Shown: positions 53,001 to 59,931, counted from the first letter of the stretch. The stretch: DNA of 62,321 bases from Paludibacteraceae bacterium (GCA_024401475.1 JAKSKZ010000018.1:1-62321), one strand, 5' to 3'. Numbers and translations: made by a program. Notes: generated from the sequence alone by a model not told the origin.

Positions 53001-54358
53001 AAAAATATTTCATCCTCTTCTTTATACAAACAATACAATTTAGGACCTTCCATCGAAACACATGCATTGTTTCCACAATCCTCACCCACCAAGGTGAACT
53101 TAACTTCAGATTGTTTGTTCTCACCATCAAGCGTAAAATTGGAGATAACTCGATAATCAAAGGCACCAACGCCTTTCATGAGAATATATGCTTTTTTGGA
53201 AACATTGACATCGCCCTCTTTTTCTTGTTCATAAGTCACTTCATCTGCTGGAATATTAATCCATCCCGAACCTGACTTTTTTTGCCAAGTTATTTGTTTT
53301 CCATAAGCGAAACCTGCAGTAGAAACGGTCACCGTTTGTCCCTTGCAAGCCGTACGAGGGGTAACGCACACATTTTCAGATTCGAAACTGATAAAATCGA
53401 CGGCTTTGATCAAACAATCAGTTCCCTCAAATTCAAACACCAACTCGTTGCTTGCTCCAATTCTTGCAAAAATACCCGTCAAATCGACATCGGCACGATA
53501 CAATACATTTTCTTGAACTTCGAAAAGACTGTTCAACTCAAATTGAGGTTGATCGTTGGATTCTACCAAACCTTCACCAACTAAAGAATTATCTCCGTCA
53601 CGATAAACACGAGCACTAAGTTGCTGAGCACGTACCTGACTGCCGTACTTACCATTCATCTTAACGAGAGCCTTGTGCTGCTCACATTTGAACATAAAGT
53701 AAAGACGGACACGAACACGGAACGGTTTGTCCATATATTCTTGTCCAAAATTAATTTCAAATGCTTGATTCTTAGAAGGGAACAAATACTCATTATCAGC
53801 ACCTTGAGCAATAGTGCTAGGCAATTTTCCACCAAACAAAGATTGGAAATGGTCATTTCCTTCGACTTTTCCCGATGCTTTAAAACCTATATTATCCGCA
53901 AACGAATTATAGACATCCTCCTTGCCGATATTTTGATTTTCCCTATCAAACCCTGGCAATGCAGAAAAGTCAGTTCCAAAGATATATCCACCTGTAGCTG
54001 CCTCGTCACAAATAGAAGCTTTACATTCGCTCGAAGCAGTAAGGTCCTTTGTTACCGTAGGCGACGTTGACGGATAGGCAGCAACACCCACGCTCATCTT
54101 ACCACCAGAAAGTTCTGCACGTTCAATCGTACAATAATTGGACATGGTAACCTTATAACTAACCCCATTGACAAACCATTGATATTTGGTTGCAGTAAAA
54201 CCAGTCACCTCTAATTGAACTGGATCTCCTTCACAAACTGCCCCCGAACTGGAATTTATCGTTTGTGCACACACATGAGAAGTTGCTCCTACTAATGTAA
54301 ACAAAGCAACGGCCATAGCCTTCAACTTACCCTTCAATGATGAATTAAGTATCGTCAT
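44015..54358 (-). CDS. Giant HYR-like repeat adhesin with T9SS type B sorting domain
   Basis: About 3,447 aa from the ATG at 54358, chosen because it opens a normal signal peptide ending SHVCAQ; an ATG at 54415 would add 19 residues. Ig/PKD-like modules (about 35-650) are followed by about 20 cysteine-containing modules (about 680-2990). These alternate between HYR-like (DNC...GxxxVxWxxxDxxGN...C) and a second type (C...W...YxIRWxFTKxGD...C). Two adjacent modules around residues 2450-2635 are a near-identical 93-aa tandem repeat. The C-terminal 80 residues (ITPYDKDGMNDVF... FNRYGQRVHEG) are a T9SS type B domain. The protein is exported and probably surface-anchored. Function is likely adhesion; no enzyme is visible. 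Confidence 0.93.
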   Translation of the reverse strand: MTILNSSLKGKLKAMAVALFTLVGATSHVCAQTINSSSGAVCEGDPVQLEVTGFTATKYQWFVNGVSYKVTMSNYCTIERAELSGGKMSVGVAAYPSTSPTVTKDLTASSECKASICDEAATGGYIFGTDFSALPGFDRENQNIGKEDVYNSFADNIGFKASGKVEGNDHFQSLFGGKLPSTIAQGADNEYLFPSKNQAFEINFGQEYMDKPFRVRVRLYFMFKCEQHKALVKMNGKYGSQVRAQQLSARVYRDGDNSLVGEGLVESNDQPQFELNSLFEVQENVLYRADVDLTGIFARIGASNELVFEFEGTDCLIKAVDFISFESENVCVTPRTACKGQTVTVSTAGFAYGKQITWQKKSGSGWINIPADEVTYEQEKEGDVNVSKKAYILMKGVGAFDYRVISNFTLDGENKQSEVKFTLVGEDCGNNACVSMEGPKLYCLYKEEDEIFFTLKDREVLDYIPGDKYYDWRIYGPDGKSLNGGEGTPDARRDFSKKTGENGEFHDGYDKNAKNDEGVTVWFSRYFVNEYHDFSEDNDNKKHKVILVAMDKNKVEICKAEYEFQIVRDPLMRNFQVTAPSISAGQKLCAADLNSPINLQVKGNRVNGEPVIETYDGFGYKYTWYGAMEKNPNNWEATLTFDKTKACGGIDKKYVASVTVDNLGCSRTFTAEYEVTNPESPTIECPIKQKVVLELGPGITTREFKLPIIDASAYTVVCGSSEVNVYVDDVKNVMGSTIDLEKGVHVIKYVVKDGCGKEGVCSFNVEVIEGIPPAVDCSKILPISKDVEDCKTNIIVQVPDVSEITEEENVVVSLYGWVESKTDPGLDPSAYTPGSQPVYYNVGNTYLLWAFADTMGNTSYCSQKISVNDNRDFEMECKTSLAKNDTVNVCNGKSWAEIKTADPSFVAKFPTASYKECGSETEKTIEPTLSFKLDSESEYKPLNDETLLYNKVYHIRWTFTKEGDNIVTKTEHCYAALVLLDNEAPIVNCDKYASATVLVNYNPSEKEGPAKYMKYASGKYNNTLTDPKAEKTGFVYTLADKLFYPVASDISDNCTDPEDVVVNVVIEDWKGKKTTINDQNELDLFQFVTEKGQGEYEIHFTFTDTSGNVAKCEQEILVVESFKPVPNCPSDVTLQASLPTACNATYTFAETPTARMDYWIYTKDNFGPAPNKLDGPGSYNTLQGSAVSEYMTIYPYKLVKLNGTVETLVTENSSAKEIVESRFINGGPLGKYWWDNEANPDKTNTVNTNDFTTEDKTKIQTAFSNLAIGTHAFRWYYINNEKKESYCDFIVTVEDKTPPSFTCPTDTKVQTAENATSCGVTIDMKVYQPTEVKDCDSELSYAYEIKKGSTVVVSKKKFTYGSSQMETLEIGTYTITWFVSDSKNNEDQCSFVLQVEDKTKPSITCPGNQTLKATANCVASYTVAKSKFSISDNCTDVVIYSFKLDGGTEVVIPREQTKVTISGLKVGEHNVVWTAKDLAQNLASCTQQITVTDNSTFEITCPESDNVSVQTCEEKLTWSDLKDKLGEINALPSNTDYVNCVTNTSVPSNEKIEYSEHLVGTYSEVSSTTEFDAKKTYDIRFTYTKEGDFVNPKTEFCEIVVYVGDTTKPVFNCNNMENLIELSVVEACDTLYRLLPPVNAVSDVCTKNKSDFKWYYSIDEGTEKLWSDTPEKLNVGVTYQVSWRVEDKDGNSSTNSCPQSIRVRDKRKFDLVCPSEDDIVFNWCETQVWYTNTIGKYSVRDSLLADTKHWPKASAIGCQDGLATGTMKLDSIIYVSSDNGTSWNEIENSTKFVYGTQYKIKWVYSTQMGEYVDPVSDVCIVNFKILDTEAPKENCDAMKNKDVFIKSSACDTTFVLEEPKGVFSDNCGVDRYGFKWKFKTGPESVEYDYNSTTAKLTFQPGVYTITWWAVDRENNKSKSCDQILTVRDSSLFNVSCPNTENDKVYDVQVCEAPSGALLLDSLTEASYSPKAEFTKKCAGFTYPSITETVYIQEKNQTTWNLLKNVSSLELKKEYNVKWIFSVAQSDVMAEMADSCEFAIRIGDVTEPEFTCPKEAIAKTDVDATDCIAKMSISLSDFNPVDNCEKNPEEFTYGYYINGYSEDTTYVSYSIAPIVVPMPVREEKYTITWVVADKAGNRSECNQTVTAADSTNPSIECPDAIMENLSNGCTMDLTLTPPTVNDNCGVSSIYYSFDGKTYEKVTGDPINVTFAIGESIVYWYAVDAQSNSSDTCKQSVTIKDNEKFDMHCPKHDDGTFIIEACDDLTWKSVRDSLTKLDLNATAEYVDCKTNTSTPIDSVIMKISLAGADEWSIMTEMTDIKKNTEYDIRWVFTKYGKDVVTQTDSCQLAIMLKDTTLPIFDCASIDPDSLVQVLDGICDVSFMDVKFKDYYADDNCDVKVKGVLSWTENLSDSIKLDEKFKVGKLYEMHWIFQDKTGNKVTCGQKLMLNSNLKSLFDCDSLHNAPIEKVLHGVCQISPSDLNINTPFALDACTKDTLWGEPSRKSGKSMSEDYQVGRDTIVWHFSSIYSTEKDSCEQYVFIQSDLKPIFDCDSLHNAPIVKALDRDQCNIAAADLNINTPFALDACTRDTLWGVGRRTSGKAMGDLYSVGRDTIVWVFTSEYTITMDSCEQYVDIKDTIAPAVDCSIFEDVSILWTELGDVVPYEKVVANGMIVNPSVMDACDGEIFGNPVRSDGLALESPFALDTTVVVTWTFVDASGNDTACSQNIHITNLMDIPIECPTLQKSLFSCEESIPSPYSTWEEFKAAGGSAEMEKYLKPETFGSVDTITGQCTKQVKRTYYIIDMKGARSVCDQNFTVVDTMAPEIITSVENLVLGCKDDIPEAPQVFATDACQNGEILAQMVETNDRSTDSHSCGYYNYTITRTWTATDSCGNVSSPLVQTITVVDSVNPHFELPADWRDTLLADVQKPCMFKVPDFYAKVRPLVNDNCTELEDLKVWQVPAAGTRIYESITVKIYVQDFCENTDSISIFVMMTPPEMVVAIDAIALTTCVSDTTAISLWSQDVRVAHGNLEVYDWDGTITSIPSTFTYDCYLNEISESALVFSDNFNTYADKYYTSDRDLYNRRRDSLINLTRRNQSGLYYFVAMDTITLCSDTASAYLDLREKPRISMNSGDFSICEYDSLPLNQILTEFGVCVDDMGYPLTEEGWMIDGIKYTSTDSVFTGSDKLSLYYYAENECGMTNSLDSYFGACFQFPVGADSVEVFGSEMNVKLYREDRLKVSSSIVLDVHRRFDENSMMLVSDPPAPATLFIGDNATLTLNTDQKPSHIDWYRVVNHYDARFGNKYNIHGELLNADLLNLENDDELIDVTDSTESRYMQQFLYMLSDSANYYAVVSDYVCPSMSSNVVSINVNDFIPTAITPYDKDGMNDVFMPNCYVVIFNRYGQRVHEGMGWDGSYDDTIADPGVYFYELVLPNGAARQGTIEVVRM

Positions 54359-54392
54359 CAATTCTAGTTTTAGTGTTTTACTAAATTCTGAT

Positions 54393-54425
54393 TCAAACCT
54401 TTTTACAAATGGCATAATCAAGCAT
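54393..54425 (-). CDS. Possible upstream mini-ORF overlapping the giant gene's leader
   Basis: ATG at 54425, 5 nt after the strong Shine-Dalgarno AGGAGGAG (54431-54438), encodes only MLDYAICKKV before a stop. The giant gene's own start candidates (54415, 54358) lack such a site. Translation of the mini-ORF could feed ribosomes to 54358, or the site could belong to the ATG at 54415, 14 nt away. Speculative. Confidence 0.25.
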   Translation of the reverse strand: MLDYAICKKV

Positions 54426-54594
54426 TCAGTCTCCTCCTTAGTTCAACAAAGCAAACAACAAAACGGCATGAATATTTATTATCACAACAAATAAAGGCTT
54501 TAACTTAAAATACTATCAAAAAAAATCACTATACAAATATATCGAACATAAGGAGAACCTTATGAATAACTAATTAGTCGCCATTTATTTCGCA

Positions 54595-54602
54595 CAAAAG
54601 TA
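54595..54602 (-). promoter_or_regulatory. -7 promoter element TACTTTTG upstream of the giant gene
   Basis: Perfect TAnnTTTG on the minus strand; TTTG lies 16 bp further upstream, slightly too close. Predicted leader about 230 nt before 54358. Confidence 0.5.
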
Positions 54603-54639
54603 CTTATTTTTTTTGCATCAAACAACAATTGCTATTTTT

Positions 54640-54812
54640 TATTGCTGCCAGCTAAAAACAAAAAAAAAACATAAAAATCCAGTGTTTCAAGTCTATAAAT
54701 ATGCTGACCATTTTTTGAAAAACAGTAAAAAGACGTAACAGTGTAGGTTATGGTACAACAAAAAGTATTCTATTCCGTAGGTATTTCATGTTGGTAGAAA
54801 AACAAGTAAGTT
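54640..54812. mobile_element. Degenerate relative of the 458-bp MITE
   Basis: TATTGCTGCCAGCTAAAAA (54640-54658) differs from the left end of the element at 4236 in a few positions. Next come an A-rich run, a TCCAGT...TCTATAAATATGC segment, a TTTTGAAAAAC segment, and TATTCCGTAGGTATTTCATG then TTGGTAGAA (54771-54799). These follow the same order as in the intact copy (4236-4320, then 4548-4575). No right inverted repeat is found: the relic appears cut off near the palindrome at 54813. Start and end approximate. Confidence 0.5.
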
Positions 54813-54864
54813 GTAAGCATCAATTTACAAAGAAACGGATTATTTTTTCAAAATGGATGCTTAC
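54813..54864. repeat. 52-bp palindromic element, GTAAGCATC type
   Basis: GTAAGCATC (54813-54821) and GATGCTTAC (54856-54864) are inverted, with weaker pairing extending inward (AATTT/AAAATG). The ends match the right ends of the IS66-derived relics at 56946 and 58501. It is longer than the 43-bp palindromes and uses CATC instead of CGTC. Confidence 0.55.
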
Positions 54865-55150
54865 GAATGATGGTCTGTTAAGCTTTAAAATCGTTAGAAG
54901 GGCAAAGAACAACACATAACTTACTATAACTGTTATTCCGCCGAAAATTATTTCCTTTTTATTCATTATCAATAAGTTCTTTACAGTATTCTACAGCTCC
55001 ATCCGCTATACAGTTGACTTCTGTTTTCGATGTTGTTGGAGTATATGAAGTTGGCTAAATTTTGCGCCTTGTTTCCTTAATTCTTCTTCTATCTTTTCAG
55101 TTTGACTCCGAAAAAACGATTGACAACATCAACTACAAATTTTCAAAATC
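54865..55150. other. Spacer without a convincing gene
   Basis: About 285 bp between the palindrome and the LRR gene. Short open stretches occur but none has a credible start or composition. It may hold decayed coding sequence. Confidence 0.4.
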
Positions 55151-56044
55151 TTAATTTATGGTTTCCTTAACTTCAATGACACTAAGAGCATGCTTTGCCA
55201 CACCTCCATATTCATCACTACCTTTTATGAGTTTTAGATTTGAGCTATTATAGATATACTTCAAAGCAAGACATTCATTAAACGAATCATTCTGAATATG
55301 TTTCAGCTTATTTGGCAATCTAATTTCTTTAAGATTCTTACATTGATCAAAAGCATAAGCTTGAATAGCATACAAAGAATTCGGCATTCGAACAGAGTCT
55401 AAACGAATACAATTTTTAAAACACCCTTTACTAATAACACCAATAGAATCAGAGAGTATAACATTTCTCAAATTAATACAATCTCTAAAACATTCTCTTC
55501 CTATCCATTTTACCGAATTACCCATTATTACTGTCTTTACATTATGATTACTATCAAATGCATGGCTTTCAATAGACCTAATTTCATCTGGCAAAGAATA
55601 CAAACTATCATTGTTCAAAAAAGCACGAACTAGTGTTTTTTGTTTTTTGCAAATCAAATAGCAATCATCCACATAATAATTAGGATTCAAAGAATCAATC
55701 CGAATATGTTTCAATTCCTTGCAATGAATAAACGCAGAGGCATCTATTGACGTGACAGTAGAAGGAATTGTAAGTCTCGACAATGATTCACAATGACTCA
55801 AAGCCCAAAAAGCTATTTCAGAAACCACATGATTTTTCCCATCTACATTAACGATAGAGGGAATCTCTAAACTATCAATAGCTGCAGAATCACAGCAAAC
55901 GAGGGAGGCTGAGGAGTCTGATTTAATTGCAAATTTCAAACATCCAACCTGAAAAAAAAACATTCCTTCCGCGTCAGTTCCAACCTGACAGTAAGCCACA
56001 AAAGCTATATACCACCCCAACAATAATATCATCAATTTTTTCAT
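55151..56044 (-). CDS. Secreted BspA-like leucine-rich-repeat protein
   Basis: 297 aa with signal peptide ending YCQ (about 20). From about residue 60 it has BspA/LRR_5 repeats of about 23 residues (VSEIAFWALSHCESLSRLTIPST, SIDASAFIHCKELKHIRID, WIGRECFRDCINLRNVILSDS, AIQAYAFDQCKNLKEIRLP). Such proteins are surface adhesins or binding proteins. No T9SS domain or lipobox is visible. Starts 4 bp after the stop of a truncated upstream gene, so it was probably the second gene of an operon. Confidence 0.85.
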   Translation of the reverse strand: MKKLMILLLGWYIAFVAYCQVGTDAEGMFFFQVGCLKFAIKSDSSASLVCCDSAAIDSLEIPSIVNVDGKNHVVSEIAFWALSHCESLSRLTIPSTVTSIDASAFIHCKELKHIRIDSLNPNYYVDDCYLICKKQKTLVRAFLNNDSLYSLPDEIRSIESHAFDSNHNVKTVIMGNSVKWIGRECFRDCINLRNVILSDSIGVISKGCFKNCIRLDSVRMPNSLYAIQAYAFDQCKNLKEIRLPNKLKHIQNDSFNECLALKYIYNSSNLKLIKGSDEYGGVAKHALSVIEVKETIN

Positions 56045-56048
56045 ATAA

Positions 56049-56169
56049 TCATCTTTTTATTAACGAATTAAACTTTTGCTGCAACTCTTTATGTTCAGGA
56101 AATTGCAAATCCAGTTTTTTCATAAACGATGAAGCACTATTTTCATTAAACGTGACATTGACAATATCA
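56049..56169 (-). pseudogene. C-terminal fragment of a gene cut by the 43-bp palindrome
   Basis: Minus-strand frame of about 40 codons, reading ...LTDIVNVTFNENSASSF then MKKLDLQFPEHKELQQKF and NSLIKR before the stop at 56049. It is open up to the palindrome at 56170, where the coding match stops and an unrelated 146-aa gene begins. Family not recognised. It looks like the tail of a gene whose 5' part was removed in the rearrangement at the palindrome. Confidence 0.5.
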
Positions 56170-56212
56170 GTAAGCGTCCAAATTGATAAATTTTATCAGT
56201 TTGGACGCTTAC
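56170..56212. repeat. 43-bp palindromic element, copy 2
   Basis: GTAAGCGTCCAA and TTGGACGCTTAC (perfect 12-bp arms) around a 19-bp centre in which TGATAAA/TTTATCA also pair. Left of it is the end of a truncated gene; right of it starts the duplicated segment with the 146-aa gene. Identical to copy 4 at 61728. Confidence 0.85.
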
Positions 56213-56726
56213 TATTTAGTCCGGATTTATTGATGACATCAACAGCAATATGAAAAACACAGATGGTATGGTCAGATAACAGGCGAAACAACCTGTTATG
56301 AGCGTGAATTTGAAAACACTTTTCTCTCTAAACAATAAATATGTCATAAGTATTGCAACCCCGATGATTGTGATTCCCATCACAAAAACCGTTAGAATTA
56401 GAAATGCGTCTGCTACAACGCAGAAGAAAAGAACACAAATACCGAGAAACTGAAATAATGAATCTGATTTCTCAATATAACAACACAAAGCTACTGTGGG
56501 AATCAAGGGCAATAACAGTCCAGCAAACGCAGAACCCACTATCGTCATTCCCGATTGGAACAATAGGACACAACACAGAATGCCAATAAGCAGATGGCAC
56601 ACGACGGGAATTCTGTGCTTTTTTATTATTGATGAGTAACAGCCTAAAGGAAGCATCAAATCTATTGTAAACGTCTAATTTATTAATTATATCTGCAAAT
56701 ATAGCCTAAAAACGCTATAAAACAAT
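56213..56726. repeat. Duplicated cassette, copy A
   Basis: From the palindrome at 56170 the sequence is the same as 61728 onward, to the last base of the window (62321). The only difference I found is AATAAAATC here versus AATTAAATC there (near 56725). The shared unit is the palindrome, the 146-aa gene and the start of an IS66 relic. Such near-identity indicates recent duplication. Confidence 0.85.
56216..56656 (-). CDS. Small multi-pass membrane protein, copy A
   Basis: 146 aa from the ATG at 56656. Four or five hydrophobic segments (about 18-38, 40-58, 66-88, 90-110, 118-142), no signal peptide. Family not recognised. Its 5' end lies 10 bp from the end of an IS66 relic and its 3' end 3 bp from the palindrome, so the gene fills a whole cassette. 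It may use a promoter in the relic, or be a truncated gene. Copy B at 61774 encodes the identical protein. Confidence 0.6.
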   Translation of the reverse strand: MLPLGCYSSIIKKHRIPVVCHLLIGILCCVLLFQSGMTIVGSAFAGLLLPLIPTVALCCYIEKSDSLFQFLGICVLFFCVVADAFLILTVFVMGITIIGVAILMTYLLFREKSVFKFTLITGCFACYLTIPSVFFILLLMSSINPD

Positions 56727-56946
56727 AAAATCAGCCCGAAGGCTGATTCTAAACCATTCTAAATCTCATTGATTCTGTCTGGTGTCAGTTTTTCGGAGTC
56801 TCCATAGTCATCAGTCAAAGCCTCCAAGACCTTGACAAAATAATTTGGCTCATTTTCTTTTCGCTCGCCATATTTCCTAAATTTTATGTTCGCGACAAAG
56901 ATAAGGGGCAAGTCGAGTATTGCATTGGATGCTTACATTATATTCT
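56667..56946 (-). mobile_element. IS66-derived mini-element 1
   Basis: 280 bp from GTAAACGTC (56667) to GGATGCTTAC (56937-56946). It keeps the first codons of the IS66 accessory gene (MASEKKM, near 56850-56870) fused to the transposase tail (NYFVKVLEAL and EKLTPDRINEI, stop near 56759). A terminator AATCAGCC/GGCTGATT with a UUCG loop follows. Almost all the transposase is deleted, so it is not autonomous but retains both ends. Larger relic at 57870 shares the same ends. Confidence 0.75.
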
Positions 56947-56958
56947 TGTTTCATTTTA

Positions 56959-57846
56959 TTAGTTCCCAATTTTTATTACTTCGTCTATTTCATCTAATAC
57001 CGAATTTGCGTATGTCCAAGCCTCTTTACATTCTCCTAAGCTACATTTTTTTTCATGTGGCAAGGAAGCCTTTTGAAGAATACTATCAATAAGGAGTTTT
57101 GTCTTCTCTCCAGTTTTTAATTTTATATCATGCACGATAAAACTACTCTCCCATTTATTATCCCTTTTTATATCACAAAAAGAGAATCTCAACTCCATTT
57201 GTTCTTCTTCGCTTAATATCTTAACAAAAATACCATAATGCCACCCCTTGTATCTTCCTTGTACCTCTTGATATGTTCTGAGTTTCCCATTTATTCTTTT
57301 ATTAAGTCTTACGAAAAAAGAATTTCGACTGATTTTTAATCTATTACAAAAATCTACCGCATTTGAAAAATAGAAATAAGAATATATCAATGATGATATA
57401 ATTATAAGGACTGACACAAAATACAATATCAAACATTTATTCATGTAAGAATAATAGTATGGAACTTTTTTAGGTAATGATTCACCTCTATCATTTTGAA
57501 TTTCAATTAATTCTCGGAAGTGGAATGTTCTGCCCTGCCACTCAATATAAGTGACATTAACAAATTCGCCCTTCAATTCCATAAAGTCAAGAGAATCAAT
57601 TGGATCCTTTATTAAATAAGAGTTGTAGTTCCCTTCTTGTAGTAATAATTTGATGTCATTATTATCATTTTGTATGCCCATAAACTTTCCTCTATCCACA
57701 TCCATAAATACGGTATTATGAATAATAAATACGCAAGATGTAGCAAATAGGAGAATACTTAATCCCAAACTGGAAAAAGCCAAAATCTCCCCAAATATAG
57801 AAGAATACCAAAGGCTGCCCGTTTCTATTTTTGGCCTTTTACTCAT
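56959..57846 (-). CDS. Two-segment membrane protein of unknown function
   Basis: 295 aa with two membrane segments (about 18-38 and 138-158). The intervening segment (about 40-135) holds a FVNVTYIEWQGRTFHFRE stretch, a beta hairpin pattern seen in several membrane proteins of unknown function. The 135-residue C-terminal domain should be cytoplasmic. No family identified. AT-rich like its neighbours; flanked by IS66 relics on both sides (starts 24 bp from one, ends 12 bp from the other), so it is a discrete cassette. Confidence 0.65.
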   Translation of the reverse strand: MSKRPKIETGSLWYSSIFGEILAFSSLGLSILLFATSCVFIIHNTVFMDVDRGKFMGIQNDNNDIKLLLQEGNYNSYLIKDPIDSLDFMELKGEFVNVTYIEWQGRTFHFRELIEIQNDRGESLPKKVPYYYSYMNKCLILYFVSVLIIISSLIYSYFYFSNAVDFCNRLKISRNSFFVRLNKRINGKLRTYQEVQGRYKGWHYGIFVKILSEEEQMELRFSFCDIKRDNKWESSFIVHDIKLKTGEKTKLLIDSILQKASLPHEKKCSLGECKEAWTYANSVLDEIDEVIKIGN

Positions 57847-57869
57847 TTTTTCTCAACATCTTATTTTCG

Positions 57870-58501
57870 GTAAACGTCTAATTTATTAATTATATCTGCA
57901 AATATAGCCTGAAAACGCTATAAAACAATTAAATCAGCCCGAAGGCTGATTCTAAACCATTCTAAATCTCATTGATTCTGTCTGGTGTCAGTTTTTCGTA
58001 GTCTCCATAGTCATTGGTTAAGGCCTCCAAGACCTTGACGAAATAGTCCCTTGGAGACACGCCGTTTAACTTGCATGTCTCCACCAAAGTGTAAAATCTT
58101 GCGGCTATCATCACCCCTTCCTCGCTGGTGAATCCCTTGCAGGCGCTTCTGCCTACCGTAAACGGACGGATTGACCGTTCAGATAACGAGTTGTCAATAT
58201 CGTAGTTGCCATCCTCTATATATTTCTGAAGGCCGTCCCAGCCATTCAGCATATACTTTAGCGCCTTTTTCATCAACAGGAACCAGTTTGGGTTTCGCCT
58301 GCAACGTAAGCCATTCAACATATTCCGCTATCGGCACACCCGATTGTTTGCAGATTTTGGAGATGGTCACTCCTTCCTTGTCCTTGTTCGCCTCGTACGC
58401 ATCACGTATTTGACACATTTTCTTTTCGCTTGCCATATTTTCTAAATTTTCTTTTCGCGACAAAGATAAGGGGCAAGTCGAGTTTCAAATCGGATGCTTA
58501 C
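57870..58501 (-). mobile_element. IS66-derived mini-element 2 with fused transposase remnants
   Basis: 632 bp with ends GTAAACGTC (57870) and GGATGCTTAC (58492-58501). It encodes the start of the IS66 accessory protein TnpA (MASEKKMCQIRDAYEANKDKEG, start 58433). After a frame change near 58270 comes the C-terminal third of the IS66 transposase (MLNGWDGLQKYIEDG, SLSERSIRPFTVGRSACKGF, to the stop at 57962). The catalytic core is deleted. No target duplication is visible at its edges. Confidence 0.85.
57962..58321 (-). pseudogene. IS66 transposase, C-terminal fragment
   Basis: About 119 codons matching the conserved C-terminus of IS66 transposases (NSLSERSIRPFTVGRSACKG, ARFYTLVETCKLNGVSPRDYF). 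N-terminal and catalytic parts are absent. Inactive. Confidence 0.9.
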
Positions 58502-58511
58502 TTATCAACAA

Positions 58512-59831
58512 CTATTTTAATTTGATTATTTTATATCCATTGCCAACCTTTTGTTTATAAAAACCAGTATCACAACGACTAAAAATAATATTTTCCATTT
58601 CAATCAAATTAGCCTTTCTGTCATCCCAAATAAAACTAATATTTTCATCATAAACACTATTAAAAATGTAATGGAATTTAGATTTATTATCAAACAAGCA
58701 ATAATATAAATGTTCCTTTATACAAACTCCTTCCTTATCAAATATAGAGACAAGTGACTTATTTAAGTCGAAAGTGTCATAAGCAATAATTAAATTGTTT
58801 AATATGTCTATGTGACAATATTTACAAGGAATTACTTCTTGGCCTAACTTATTTAGTATGCCATAATTACCATTTGCTTTGTACATTAGTAAATTTTGTG
58901 AAATGCAGAAATACTCAACAGTTCTTTCCGTTCCTAATGAAATAATACTTGTCGTATACGGATTCGCTATTACTTTATTTCCTCCAAATATGAAATCATC
59001 TACAAATTTATTATTATAAACTATATCACATTCAGAATCTTTCCACCCAAAAAAATAATCCTTATATTCAAAATAGTTGTCATATTCTTTCGAAGACAAT
59101 GTATCACATTGTAAAGATAAAAGAGTATATACATCTGGTGCAGAACCACATACAACATATTTCCCTACTAAATCAATATCACATTGATCTAGTTTGTAAG
59201 GGACAAGGATACTCCCATTTATATCTACAACTCCATACTTTCCTCCTCTTTTAACAATAAAATAATCTTTAGATGAATTAAAACTAAGACTATGCATATA
59301 ACAAATATCATCATATTTTAAAATTTGCTTGCCACTATAATCATATAGCAAAGAGTATTCTTTTCTCCCATCATCGCATTTTAATAATATGTACGCATCA
59401 CTCGGTCTAACATCATACCAATTACTATCAAGATATCTAATTTTATCTTTCACAACAATGCCTATTCTATTTTTAAAATAAATTAATCCAGCATTATCAG
59501 ACGAATGAACTTGGGGGGATTTAATCACTTTACCTTTTTTTGAGAAAAGTGTTATTGTGTCATCTACTAATATTGGACAGAATGTTGAATAATAATTAGT
59601 TATATCTCCCATGTCAATATACTCCGCACAAAGAGGAACAACTTCCTTGCCCTTTAAATTTACAAATCCAAATTTCCCATTTTTGTATACTTTTATCATA
59701 CCATTGACTACACAATCAAAATAATCATATTTTGATAATGATTTATTCAATCTGTCATTATTGCTACCCCAAGCATAGAATAGCGAAAAGACCGAAGTTA
59801 ACAAAAAGACAAAAAATTTATTTATATCCAT
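58512..59831 (-). CDS. Secreted WG-repeat protein
   Basis: 439 aa. Signal peptide MDINKFFVFLLTSVFSLFYAWGS. Contains several WG (KYGFVN/G-type) beta repeats: NGKFGFVNLKGKEVVPLCAEY, GGKYGVVDINGSILVPYKLD, NGNYGILNKLGQEVIPCKY. WG repeats are common in Bacteroidota exported proteins; their function is unknown. Cassette-like position: ends 10 bp after an IS66 relic end, and starts just downstream of an IS3-type element. Markedly AT-rich. Confidence 0.78.
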   Translation of the reverse strand: MDINKFFVFLLTSVFSLFYAWGSNNDRLNKSLSKYDYFDCVVNGMIKVYKNGKFGFVNLKGKEVVPLCAEYIDMGDITNYYSTFCPILVDDTITLFSKKGKVIKSPQVHSSDNAGLIYFKNRIGIVVKDKIRYLDSNWYDVRPSDAYILLKCDDGRKEYSLLYDYSGKQILKYDDICYMHSLSFNSSKDYFIVKRGGKYGVVDINGSILVPYKLDQCDIDLVGKYVVCGSAPDVYTLLSLQCDTLSSKEYDNYFEYKDYFFGWKDSECDIVYNNKFVDDFIFGGNKVIANPYTTSIISLGTERTVEYFCISQNLLMYKANGNYGILNKLGQEVIPCKYCHIDILNNLIIAYDTFDLNKSLVSIFDKEGVCIKEHLYYCLFDNKSKFHYIFNSVYDENISFIWDDRKANLIEMENIIFSRCDTGFYKQKVGNGYKIIKLK

Positions 59832-59931
59832 AATAACCTGTTCTGAATTGTTTTGGTATTAAATTAATATAATACTGCCGCTTTTTCGAACCAGTTGCTA
59901 AGTTAAGAAAATAAAGTTTAATTTAGCAGTC

